From JBBQTU01 sp038213005 (GTDB taxonomy: Bacteria; Planctomycetota; Phycisphaerae; Tepidisphaerales; Tepidisphaeraceae): a stretch of DNA of 13,537 nucleotides. Of this stretch, positions 1-8,000 are shown piece by piece. Each line of letters begins with the position of its first letter. Position 1 is the first letter of the stretch. The stretch covers positions 1 through 13,537 of the forward strand of contig JBBQTU010000110.1 of assembly GCA_038213005.1 (NCBI GenBank), read 5' to 3'. Below the pieces are notes generated by a model. That model worked only from the letters and a program-made list of their open reading frames with translations, did no database searches and was not told the DNA's origin. The translations under genes and the position numbers were made by a program.

Positions 1-27
1 ATTCTGCATTCTGAATTGTTGGAGCCC

Positions 28-1053
28 ATGCCCAGAATCCTTGGAATTGAATCGACCTGTGACGAGACGGCCGCCGCCGTCGTGGAAGACGGCTTGCGCG
101 TCCTCTCCAACGTCGTCAGTTCCCAGATCGAGCTCCACGCACGCTATCGCGGCGTAGTGCCCGAGATCGCCAGCCGCGCCCATATCGAAAGCATACTCCC
201 AGTCATCCATGACGCCTTGGCCCAAGCCAGTCTGAAGCCTCAGGACATCGATGCCGTCGCCGTAACTCACCGCCCCGGCCTCATCGGCTCGCTCCTCATC
301 GGCGTCACCGCCGCCAAGACCCTCGCGTGGTCGCTGGGCAAGCCGCTCATCGGCGTTGACCACGTGCAGGCGCACCTTTACAGCATGATGCTCAGCGGTT
401 CGCAGCCCCCGCCATTCCCCGCCGTCGGCCTGGCCATCTCCGGCGGCCACACCGCTCTCTATCGTCTCACCAGTTTCGCCGATATCCAGCGCATCGGCTC
501 AACCATCGACGACGCCGTCGGTGAAGCCTACGACAAGGTCTCGTTCATCCTCGGACTCGGCTACCCCGGCGGCCCGATCATCGACGCCCTGGCCGCCCAG
601 GGCGACCCGGCCGCCATTCGATTCCCCCGCAGCACGCTCGGCCGAGACTCGCTGGATTTCTCATTCAGCGGCGTCAAAACATCCGTCCTCTACCACGTCC
701 GCGGCAAACAGGGCAAAACGCGTCTGGCATCAGACCTCTCCCAACAGGAAATCGCCGACGTCGCCGCTGGATTTCAGGCGGCGTGTATCGACGTCATCCT
801 GACAAAGCTCAAGCGCGCCATCCATCACGTTCACGCCCGCTGCGTGGTCATCGGTGGCGGCGTCTCTGCCAATCGCGGCCTGCGGGCGGCCATGGGTGCC
901 CTGCCCGTTCCGGTGTATTTCCCCAATCCCGCCTACTGCACCGACAACGCCGCCATGGCCGCCGGTCTGGCCCACGAAAAGCTCCTCCGCGGCGAACTGG
1001 CAACCCTTGACCTCGACGCCATGCCGCAATCCCAGTTCACCCCGGATTCATGA
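28..1053 (+). CDS. tsaD: tRNA N6-adenosine threonylcarbamoyltransferase TsaD
   Basis: TsaD transfers the threonylcarbamoyl group from threonylcarbamoyl-AMP to A37 of tRNAs that read ANN codons, working in the cytoplasm with TsaB and TsaE. The protein shows the family signature throughout: N-terminal GIESTCDETAAAVV, the metal-binding HxxxH at His112 and His116 (DHVQAHLY), SGGHT near 138, DDAVGEAYDKV at 161-171, SGVKTS from 214, GGGVSANRGLR near 277, and CTDNAAMAA from 304 with the conserved Asp306. I chose the ATG at 28, giving 341 residues, because MPRILGIEST is the normal family start; tandem TTG codons at 16 and 19 would add only a few residues. A GGAG lies just upstream, at 21-24, but it is closer to the ATG than ideal. 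The stop overlaps the next start as ATGA, so the two genes are probably co-transcribed and translationally coupled. Neither tsaB nor tsaE is in the window. Confidence 0.97.
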   Translation: MPRILGIESTCDETAAAVVEDGLRVLSNVVSSQIELHARYRGVVPEIASRAHIESILPVIHDALAQASLKPQDIDAVAVTHRPGLIGSLLIGVTAAKTLAWSLGKPLIGVDHVQAHLYSMMLSGSQPPPFPAVGLAISGGHTALYRLTSFADIQRIGSTIDDAVGEAYDKVSFILGLGYPGGPIIDALAAQGDPAAIRFPRSTLGRDSLDFSFSGVKTSVLYHVRGKQGKTRLASDLSQQEIADVAAGFQAACIDVILTKLKRAIHHVHARCVVIGGGVSANRGLRAAMGALPVPVYFPNPAYCTDNAAMAAGLAHEKLLRGELATLDLDAMPQSQFTPDS

Positions 1054-2048
1054 TGCCGCCAACACTCCTGGTCACTCTAAAGATCGTCACCATGTCGGTC
1101 GTCATCCTGGTCGGCTGGCTCTGCCGCCGCCGCGGGATGATCTCGGCCCAGACCACCTCCGCCCTCGCCCGCTTCACCACCGACGTCACCCTCCCCACCC
1201 TCATCTTCTTCCAGATGATCGACACGGTGGACCTCCAAAGTCTCAAGACCGGCTGGCTGGTCCCTCTGCTGGGCTGCGCTGTCATCACCCTGGGACACGT
1301 CGTCGGCTGGGCATGCTGGCGTCTGTTCGCCCGCCGCGAGCAGGCCCCGGTTTTCATCCTCGTCTGCGGCGTCAGTAACTGGATCTACCTCTGCCTCCCC
1401 ATCGCCGAAGGCCTCTACGGCAAAGAAGGCCTGAAAAACCTTTTCCTAGCCAATGTGGGCATTCAGGTCCTCTTCTGGACCTTGGGCGTCGCCATCCTCC
1501 ACGGCGGGCGCCTCGACCGAAACTCCATCCGCCGCCTCGCCACCAACCCCGGCCTGATCGCCACCTTTCTAGGCATCGCCCTGGCTCTGTTCCATCAAGC
1601 CATCGCCGCCCCGCTCGCCTACGCCGCCGCCAACCAGCCATGGTCGTCGATCCAGACAGTTCTCTCCGATTCCCTGCGCATGGTCGGCAGTCTCACCATT
1701 CCCCTCTCGCTGGTCGTCACCGGCGCCCAGATCGCCGGCGCCGCCATGCTGTACACCCACCAGCGCAAGTGCGTAGCCGGCGTCGTCCTCATCCGCCTGA
1801 TCGTCGTCCCGCTACTGGTCGTCTCCGCCCTCGCCCTGCTGGCCGCCCACACCACGATCGCCCCGACGCCCCTGATGATCCTCGCCATCATCGGCATCAT
1901 GCCCGTCGCCGTCAGCACCGCCGTCCTCGCCGATCGCTTCAACCAGGACACCGCCCTCGCCGCCCAGAGCATCCTGTGGACAACGATGCTGTCGATCCTC
2001 ACCGTCCCCCTGCTCTTTGAACTGGCAAGACGGCTGATTGAGCGATGA
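1050..2048 (+). CDS. AEC (auxin efflux carrier) family permease
   Basis: A 332-residue inner-membrane protein made almost entirely of hydrophobic helices. About ten can be drawn, at roughly residues 5-25, 45-60, 68-92, 100-118, 130-152, 167-188, 209-235, 242-265, 270-293 and 303-325, split by a more polar middle section. Length, topology and the order of segments (N-terminal LVGWLCRRRGM, then TLPTLIFFQM, GVSNWIYLCLPIAEGLYG, and IMPVAVSTAVLADRF late in the chain) fit AEC permeases, which export or import small organic anions such as malonate or malate, or auxin-like compounds. The substrate cannot be read from the sequence. The start codon overlaps the tsaD stop (ATGA), and a second ATG follows at once at 1053, so either could be used. 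There is no functional link to tsaD beyond co-transcription. The gene ends 32 nt from the convergent SEC-C gene. Confidence 0.85.
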   Translation: MMPPTLLVTLKIVTMSVVILVGWLCRRRGMISAQTTSALARFTTDVTLPTLIFFQMIDTVDLQSLKTGWLVPLLGCAVITLGHVVGWACWRLFARREQAPVFILVCGVSNWIYLCLPIAEGLYGKEGLKNLFLANVGIQVLFWTLGVAILHGGRLDRNSIRRLATNPGLIATFLGIALALFHQAIAAPLAYAAANQPWSSIQTVLSDSLRMVGSLTIPLSLVVTGAQIAGAAMLYTHQRKCVAGVVLIRLIVVPLLVVSALALLAAHTTIAPTPLMILAIIGIMPVAVSTAVLADRFNQDTALAAQSILWTTMLSILTVPLLFELARRLIER

Positions 2049-2080
2049 TGCCGAGACAGACTCGGATACATCCCCGAGAA

Positions 2081-3355
2081 TTACTTGTTCAGACAACACT
2101 TCTTGTACTTCTTACCGCTGCCGCAAGGACAGGGGTCGTTGCGTCCAACCTCCGCCGAACGGGGCATTGGACATGCCGCTGCCAATGGTGGAGTGGCCTG
2201 CTCGGCAGTGGATGGACCGCGAAGTAAACTTCCCATGCGTTGCAAGGGCGACATCGCACGCCGTGCAGCATGATCTGCTTCGGTCTGCTGCTGCCATGCC
2301 TCTTGCTCGGGAATCGCAACTCCCACGGCTTTACCCAGGATTAGCACGTCTTCCCGCAAATCAGATAACCCCGGATCGTAGCGGCCTGCGCGGACCAGAT
2401 CACAAAGCAGTTCGATACCGTCGGTGGTGAACAGGTCCACAAGTTCCTGCGCCGCCGTGTTGACCTCATCTTCGGCCAACTCACCCGATCGAATCAACTC
2501 AATCAGTGCTCTCTCAGCATCCGCAGTGTGCATCGCGCTGATAACGCGCAGCAGGTGACATCGGAACTTTCCCTTGCGAGCGGCAAACTCATGCAAGAGT
2601 CGGTTCAGGACTTGCTGGCCGCCAATCTGCGCCAGCAGCTTTGTCGCTGCCTCGTAGTCGCAACTGAGAGAATCCTCGAGTCTCGGAACCAGCAGATCGA
2701 GTTCTGGCTGATGCCGCACCATGCACAGTAGCTCGATGGCAAAGACGCCCAGCCAAGTCTGATCTTTCCCCAACAAGGGCACGCATCGCTCGATAACGAA
2801 CTCCGGATGCCGTGCCAGCGCCTCCCTCAGACGGTAATCCTGCCGCCAGTCCCACCTGTTGCGAGCCAGCCGGTCGAGGCGCATCGCCAACTTCTCAATG
2901 TCCGTCCAGAGTTGCTGCGGCGGCACATTCCGCAGCGCCAGTCGCTCGGCCAGATGATCGGCAGAGCTCAGACGTGCCGTGCCCTTCTTCCAGGGAAGCG
3001 GTTCCATCGGCCGCATGCTATGCGCCGCCGCCAGTACTTCGTCACGATGTGCCTCAAGGAAGGCTATGGGCAGACGTTCCAGTGCGAAACGGAGATGGAA
3101 CACGTCGTTGCTGGTCGTACCCTTGTCAGCCACAACCGCAACCAGCCGCCGGCAGGAAGACTCTGTTTGCGGAATATATGAATAGGCAAAGCTGACGGAC
3201 GAGTCCTGAATGCGGTACCGATCAAACGCCTCCCAGAAGACGTCGCTACTGTTTTCCGGTGGCGATGGACAATCCCGCAGATACTCCGCCGCCCGATGGC
3301 GAACTTGATCGTCTTCGTGAACCAGAAGCCGTACTACCAGCTCAGCATTCAGCAT
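2081..3355 (-). CDS. HEAT-like helical protein with C-terminal SEC-C zinc motif
   Basis: A 424-residue protein of unknown function. The body is alpha-helical with a loose repeat of amphipathic helices (for example near 1-30, 180-260 and 255-330), resembling HEAT or Armadillo-type scaffolds; this is a reading of pattern, not a domain hit. The last 20 residues are a textbook SEC-C motif, GRNDPCPCGSGKKYKKCC at 404-421, with zinc ligands Cys409, Cys411, Cys420 and Cys421 (the last may be a His in other members). SEC-C ends SecA and many unrelated proteins, where it binds zinc and a partner protein. A variable Pro/Ala-rich linker (about 375-400) separates body and motif. There is no signal peptide, so it is presumably cytoplasmic. 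The start is supported by a good Shine-Dalgarno AAGGCGGA at 3361-3368. It lies 159 nt downstream of gltD on the same strand and may be read through from it, but a role in nitrogen metabolism is not shown. Confidence 0.8.
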   Translation of the reverse strand: MLNAELVVRLLVHEDDQVRHRAAEYLRDCPSPPENSSDVFWEAFDRYRIQDSSVSFAYSYIPQTESSCRRLVAVVADKGTTSNDVFHLRFALERLPIAFLEAHRDEVLAAAHSMRPMEPLPWKKGTARLSSADHLAERLALRNVPPQQLWTDIEKLAMRLDRLARNRWDWRQDYRLREALARHPEFVIERCVPLLGKDQTWLGVFAIELLCMVRHQPELDLLVPRLEDSLSCDYEAATKLLAQIGGQQVLNRLLHEFAARKGKFRCHLLRVISAMHTADAERALIELIRSGELAEDEVNTAAQELVDLFTTDGIELLCDLVRAGRYDPGLSDLREDVLILGKAVGVAIPEQEAWQQQTEADHAARRAMSPLQRMGSLLRGPSTAEQATPPLAAACPMPRSAEVGRNDPCPCGSGKKYKKCCLNK

Positions 3356-3360
3356 CGCAA

Positions 3361-3368
3361 TCCGCCTT
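3361..3368 (-). promoter_or_regulatory. Shine-Dalgarno site of the SEC-C gene
   Basis: On the minus strand this reads AAGGCGGA, five bases before the ATG at 3355. It is the clearest ribosome binding site of the minus-strand cluster and fixes the start of the SEC-C gene. Confidence 0.6.
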
Positions 3369-3514
3369 GTGTGGTTGACAGCTCATCCCGCAGTAGGCAC
3401 AGGCATGACTACTATTTCAGCGCATTGTCTCTCAATGCCCTTGGCAAGCCAGCATACACCGGAAGCAGGATTGGCTCGCTCCGGCTTTGGAGTCTCACGA
3501 CATCTGCCAACGTA

Positions 3515-4984
3515 TCAGAACAACTTGAGCTTCGGCAACAGATCGCTGTGCCCCATGAGGAACTCATCAACGCAGCGGGCGGCCTGCCGGCCTTCGCTGA
3601 TGGCCCACACCACCAGCGACTGCCCGCGACGCATGTCGCCGGCCGAGAAGATGCCGGGAATGCTGGTCATATAGCTCGCGTCCACCACGACATTGCCGCG
3701 CTGGTCGAGCTTGACGCCAAGCTGCTCGAGCATGCCCTTCTTCTCCGGGCCCACAAAGCCCATCGCAAGCAGGCACAGGTCGCAGTCGAACTCAAACTCG
3801 CTCCCCGCCACTTCCTTCATGCTGGGCCGCCCATCGGCGCCCTTGGTCCATTCCAGTTCCACCCCATGAAGCTTCTTAACCTGCCCGTCGGCACCGGTGA
3901 ACGCCTTGGTATTTACCGACCACTGCCGGACCTCCTGGCCCTTATTCAGCACCTCAGACGCCTCTTCGTGGCTGGTGGACGTCCGCAGGATCATCGGCCA
4001 GTACGGCCAGGGCATATCAATCGTGCGATCCACCGGAGGCTTCGCCAGCAGTTCAAACTGCCTGATGCTCTTGGCACCCTGACGCAGCGCGGTTCCGACG
4101 CAGTCCGAGCCCGTATCGCCGCCGCCAATGACGACGACGTGCTTGCCCTTGGCGCTGATCAGTTCGACCTTGTCGCCCAATACCTGCTTGGTCTGCAGCG
4201 GCAGGTAATCCATCGCGGCGTAGACACCCTTGAGTTCGCGCCCGGGGACGTTGAGGTCCCGCGACTGAGTCGCTCCGCCGCAAAGGCAGATGGCGTCAAA
4301 CTCCTTCTGAAGATCCTCAACCTGCGTGTTCACGCCGATATTCGCCTTGGTGACGAACTTAACGCCCTCGGCTTCCATCAGTTTCACGCGGCGCTCGACA
4401 ATCCACTTCTCAAGCTTGAAGTTGGGGATGCCATACGTCAGCAGGCCACCGATACGGTCGGCGCGCTCAAAGACGGTAACCAGATGCCCCGCCTGATTGA
4501 GCTGGTCGGCAACCGCCAGACCCGCCGGACCCGAGCCCACTACCGCGACCTTCTTACCCGTCCGCACCTGCGGCCCCTTAGGCTGCATCCAGCCTTCCTT
4601 AAAGCCGCGCTCGATGATGTTCCACTCATGCAGCTTGATCGTCACCGGCGTCTTCCAGATGTTCAGCGTGCAGGATTCCTCGCAGGGCGCGGGGCAGACC
4701 AGCCCCGTGAACTCGGGGAAACAGTTGGTCTTCAGCAGCATGTCCAGGGCATCGTGCCAGCGGCCCTTGTACACCCGGTCGTTCCACTCGGGGATGATGT
4801 TGCCCAGCGGGCAACCGTTGTGGCAAAACGGGATGCCACAGTCCATGCAGCGCGATGCCTGCGTGCGGAGCTTGTCCTCCGGCATCTCGTTGTAGACCTC
4901 TTTATAGTCCAGAACGCGAAGGTTCACCGGCCGCCGGGTCGGAGTCTCACGCGTAAATTCTTTGAAACCTGTAGGCTTTCCCAT
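3515..4984 (-). CDS. gltD: Glutamate synthase (NADPH) small (beta) subunit
   Basis: The beta subunit takes electrons from NADPH onto FAD and passes them through two [4Fe-4S] clusters to the large subunit. The 489-residue length is usual for the family. The N-terminal iron-sulfur segment has Cys46, Cys49, Cys54 and Cys58 (CMDCGIPFCHNGCP) and a second group at Cys97, Cys101 and Cys105 (CPAPCEESC). The FAD Rossmann motif GSGPAG is at 150-155, the NADPH motif GGGDTG at 287-292, and the C-terminal FAD contact SAGDMRRGQSLVVWA is near the end. The start MGKPTGFKEF is the normal family start, although no good Shine-Dalgarno precedes it. It follows gltB on the same strand after a spacer of about 100 nt that is nearly filled by a large hairpin repeat, so relative expression of the two subunits may be affected. 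Nothing in the protein looks damaged. Confidence 0.97.
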   Translation of the reverse strand: MGKPTGFKEFTRETPTRRPVNLRVLDYKEVYNEMPEDKLRTQASRCMDCGIPFCHNGCPLGNIIPEWNDRVYKGRWHDALDMLLKTNCFPEFTGLVCPAPCEESCTLNIWKTPVTIKLHEWNIIERGFKEGWMQPKGPQVRTGKKVAVVGSGPAGLAVADQLNQAGHLVTVFERADRIGGLLTYGIPNFKLEKWIVERRVKLMEAEGVKFVTKANIGVNTQVEDLQKEFDAICLCGGATQSRDLNVPGRELKGVYAAMDYLPLQTKQVLGDKVELISAKGKHVVVIGGGDTGSDCVGTALRQGAKSIRQFELLAKPPVDRTIDMPWPYWPMILRTSTSHEEASEVLNKGQEVRQWSVNTKAFTGADGQVKKLHGVELEWTKGADGRPSMKEVAGSEFEFDCDLCLLAMGFVGPEKKGMLEQLGVKLDQRGNVVVDASYMTSIPGIFSAGDMRRGQSLVVWAISEGRQAARCVDEFLMGHSDLLPKLKLF

Positions 4985-4996
4985 ATCGCACCAAGA

Positions 4997-5080
4997 CAGT
5001 CATTAGTCATTAGTCACTAGTCATCAGCCATCAGCCCCTGGTAACTAGTGACTAATGACTAGTGACTGAGGGCTGATGGC
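4997..5080. repeat. Inverted array of twelve degenerate heptamers in the gltB-gltD spacer
   Basis: The spacer divides without remainder into twelve 7-nt units. Six on the left follow roughly YAGYCAY (cagtcat, tagtcat, tagtcac, tagtcat, cagccat, cagcccc). Six on the right are their reverse-complement type (tggtaac, tagtgac, taatgac, tagtgac, tgagggc, tgatggc). Bases 4997-5021 pair with 5044-5068 as a 25-position stem with a single non-Watson-Crick position (5003/5062) and a 22-nt loop. A second, competing pairing of 11 perfect base pairs joins 5027-5037, inside that loop, to 5070-5080 outside it. In the gltBD mRNA this would form a strong hairpin between the two genes. It lacks a U-tract, so it is not a standard intrinsic terminator. 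Confidence 0.85.
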
Positions 5081-5087
5081 CCAGTCC

Positions 5088-8000
5088 TTACACCGACGCA
5101 ACCTGCCTCTTCGACAACGAGTTTGCCTTCGCTTCCATCTCGGCCTTGTGCTCCAGCACCCGCCGATAGTCGCGCGGCATCACCTTGACGAAGTGCTTCA
5201 GGCAGACATCCCAGTCGTCCAGGATCGCCTTGGCCACCGTGCTGCCGGTGTATTTCAGATGATTCTCCAAGAGCGTCCGGATCGTCTTGATATCGTCGTC
5301 CTTGTCGGGCTTCTCAAGATCCACGAGCTCCGGGTTGTAGAGATTCTTGAAATACTTCTTGTCGTCATACACATACGCAATGCCGCCGGACATGCCCGCG
5401 GCAAAGTTCCGTCCGGTCTCCCCGATGATGACCACGCGCCCGCCGGTCATATATTCGCAGCCGTGGTCGCCCACGCCCTCGACGACCGCATTCACGCCCG
5501 AGTTGCGGACGCAGAATCGCTCGCCCACCATCCCTCGAATATAGACCTCGCCGGAAATCGCGCCGTAGCACAGGACGTTGCCCGCCAGGATGTTCTCCTC
5601 AGCCTTAAACGTCGACTGCTTCGACGGATAGACGATGATCTTGCCGCCGGAAAGCCCCTTGCCGACGAAGTCGTTGGCATCGCCTTCCAGTTCCAGCGTC
5701 AGACCCTTGGCGCCCCAGGCGCCAAAGCTCTGCCCGGCCGACCCGGTGAACTTGAAGTGGATCGTGTCCTCCGGCAGCCCGCCGAGCCCATACTTCTTGG
5801 CAATCCGACCGCTGAGCATCGCGCCCACCGTTCGGTGCACATTCTTAATCGGCATCTCGGCCGACACCTTGGTCTTACCATCAATCGCGCCCTGCGCCAG
5901 CTTGATAAGCTGGTGATCCAGCGCGCCATCCAGCCCGTGGTCCTGCTTCATCGTACAATAAACCCCAACGCTCGCCGGCACCTCCGGCCTGAACAGCACC
6001 GCGGACAGATCCAGGTACTGCCCCTTCCAGTGGCTGGAGACATCCTGGAACTCCAGGTACTGCGTCTGCCCGATCAGGTCCTGAATCTTGCGGACACCGA
6101 GCTTCGCCATGTGCTCGCGAATCTCCTGCGCCATGAAGTAGAAAAAGTTGATCACGTGCTCAGGCTGCCCGCTGAACCGCTTGCGCAGTTCAGGGTCCTG
6201 CGTCGCCACGCCCGTCGGGCAGGTGTTCAGATGGCAAACACGCATCATGATGCAGCCCGAAGCGATCAGCGCCGAGGTCGACATCCCGATCTCTTCCGCG
6301 CCCAGGATGAATCCGATCACGCAGTCCTTGCCCGTCTTGATCTGTCCGTCCGTCTGCAGCACCACGCGGCTGCGCAGGTCGTTCATCACCAGCACCTGGT
6401 GTGCTTCGGAGATGCCCAGTTCCCACGGCAGACCGGCATACTTGATGCTCGTCAGCGGCGAAGCGCCCGTGCCGCCTGAGTCGCCCGAGATCAGGATATG
6501 GTCGGCCTTGGCCTTGGCGACGCCGGCCGCCACCGTGCCCACGCCCACTTCCGCCACCAACTTTACGCTCACGCGCGCCGCCGGATTGACGTTCTTCAGG
6601 TCGTGGATCAGTTGCGCCAGATCCTCAATCGAATAAATGTCGTGATGCGGCGGCGGCGAGATCAGCCCCACGCCCGGCGTCGAGTGACGGATCTTCCCGA
6701 CATACTCGTCCACCTTATGCCCCGGCAACTGTCCGCCTTCGCCGGGCTTGGCACCCTGCGCCATCTTGATCTGCATCTCATCAGAATTGACCAGGTACTC
6801 CGTCGTCACGCCGAACCGCCCGGATGCAACCTGCTTGATCGCGCTGCGGCGGCTCAGCGGCTTGCCCTCCGGCGTCATGATGACCTTGCCGCTGGCATCG
6901 ACGTCCGGCTTGAATCGCCCGGGGTCTTCGCCGCCTTCGCCGGTGTTGCTCTTGCCGCCCAGGCGATTCATCGCGATCGCCAGGTTCTCATGAGCTTCCT
7001 TGCTGATCGATCCGAAGCTCATCGCCCCGGTCACAAATCGCTTGACGATCTCGCTGGCCGGCTCAACCTCGTCAATCGAGATTGCCTTGGCCAGCTTAAA
7101 CTTAATCAGCCCGCGGAGGGTCGAGCGATGCGTGCTCTCATCATCCAGCAAGGCCGTGTATTCCTTGAACTTGGCGAACGCTGCGCCCGGCGTCCCGCTC
7201 TTGACCTGTTCCCATGCCGCCAGGTCATAGCGCACCGAATGCTGCAGCTTCGCGATCGTGTCCGGGTTATAGGCGTGATATTCGCCGTCCCGCCGCCACT
7301 GATAGAAGCCGCCGTTTTCCAGCACGTCCCCGGTCACCTTGATCGGCGGGAACGCCCGGATGTGCCGCTGCAGCGTCTCCCTGGCGATGACCTCGACCCC
7401 CACACCGCCAATGCGGGATGCGGTCGCGGTGAAGTACTTCTCGATGAAATCCTTCCCCAGCCCGATCGCCTCAAAAATCTGGGCGCCCCGGTAGCTCTGT
7501 ACTGTGCTGATGCCCATCTTCGAAGCCACCTTCAGGATCGACTTGTTCGCCGCCTTCAGATAGTTCTTCTCCGCCGTCGCCAGCGTAAATTCCTTCTTGT
7601 GATCGCCGACGCCGTATTCCGTGGGCAGCAGGCCTTCGCCATACAGATCCGCGAGCGTCTCCAGCGCCAGGTACGGGTTCACCGCGCCGGCGCCATACCC
7701 GATAAGCAGGCAGAAATGATGCGCCTCGCGAGCCTCGCCCGTCTCGATCACCAGCCCCGCCTGTGTGCGGGTGCCTTCGCGGATCAGGTGATGGTGCACC
7801 GCCGCCGTCGCCAGCAACGCCGGGATCGGTGCGTGATTCTTGTCCACCCCGCGGTCCGACAGGATCAGGATCGAATACCCGTCCCTGACCGCCTGGGCCG
7901 CAGACTTGCGCAGTTCCTCAATCGCCGCCGCCAGCCCGGTCTCGCCCTCGTCCACGTGGAACAGAATCGGCAGCGTAATCGCCCGCAGCCCGCTCTGGTC

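Noticed and set aside
2051..2065. CCGAG-acaga-CTCGG as a terminator between the permease and SEC-C genes
   Set aside because: The stem is only five base pairs and there is no T-run on either strand.
3440..3480. Terminator after gltD (CCGGAGC with GCTTCCGG)
   Set aside because: The stem has a bulge, the loop is long and no T-run follows in the direction of transcription.
3296..5020. Long plus-strand open frame of 574 codons opposite gltD
   Set aside because: It runs through the heptamer spacer and mirrors gltD, whose motifs are unmistakable. The translation has no family character and is a GC-content by-product.
4997..5080. CRISPR array
   Set aside because: The units are 7 nt, back to back, with no spacers, and they invert halfway. 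This is a palindromic heptamer array.
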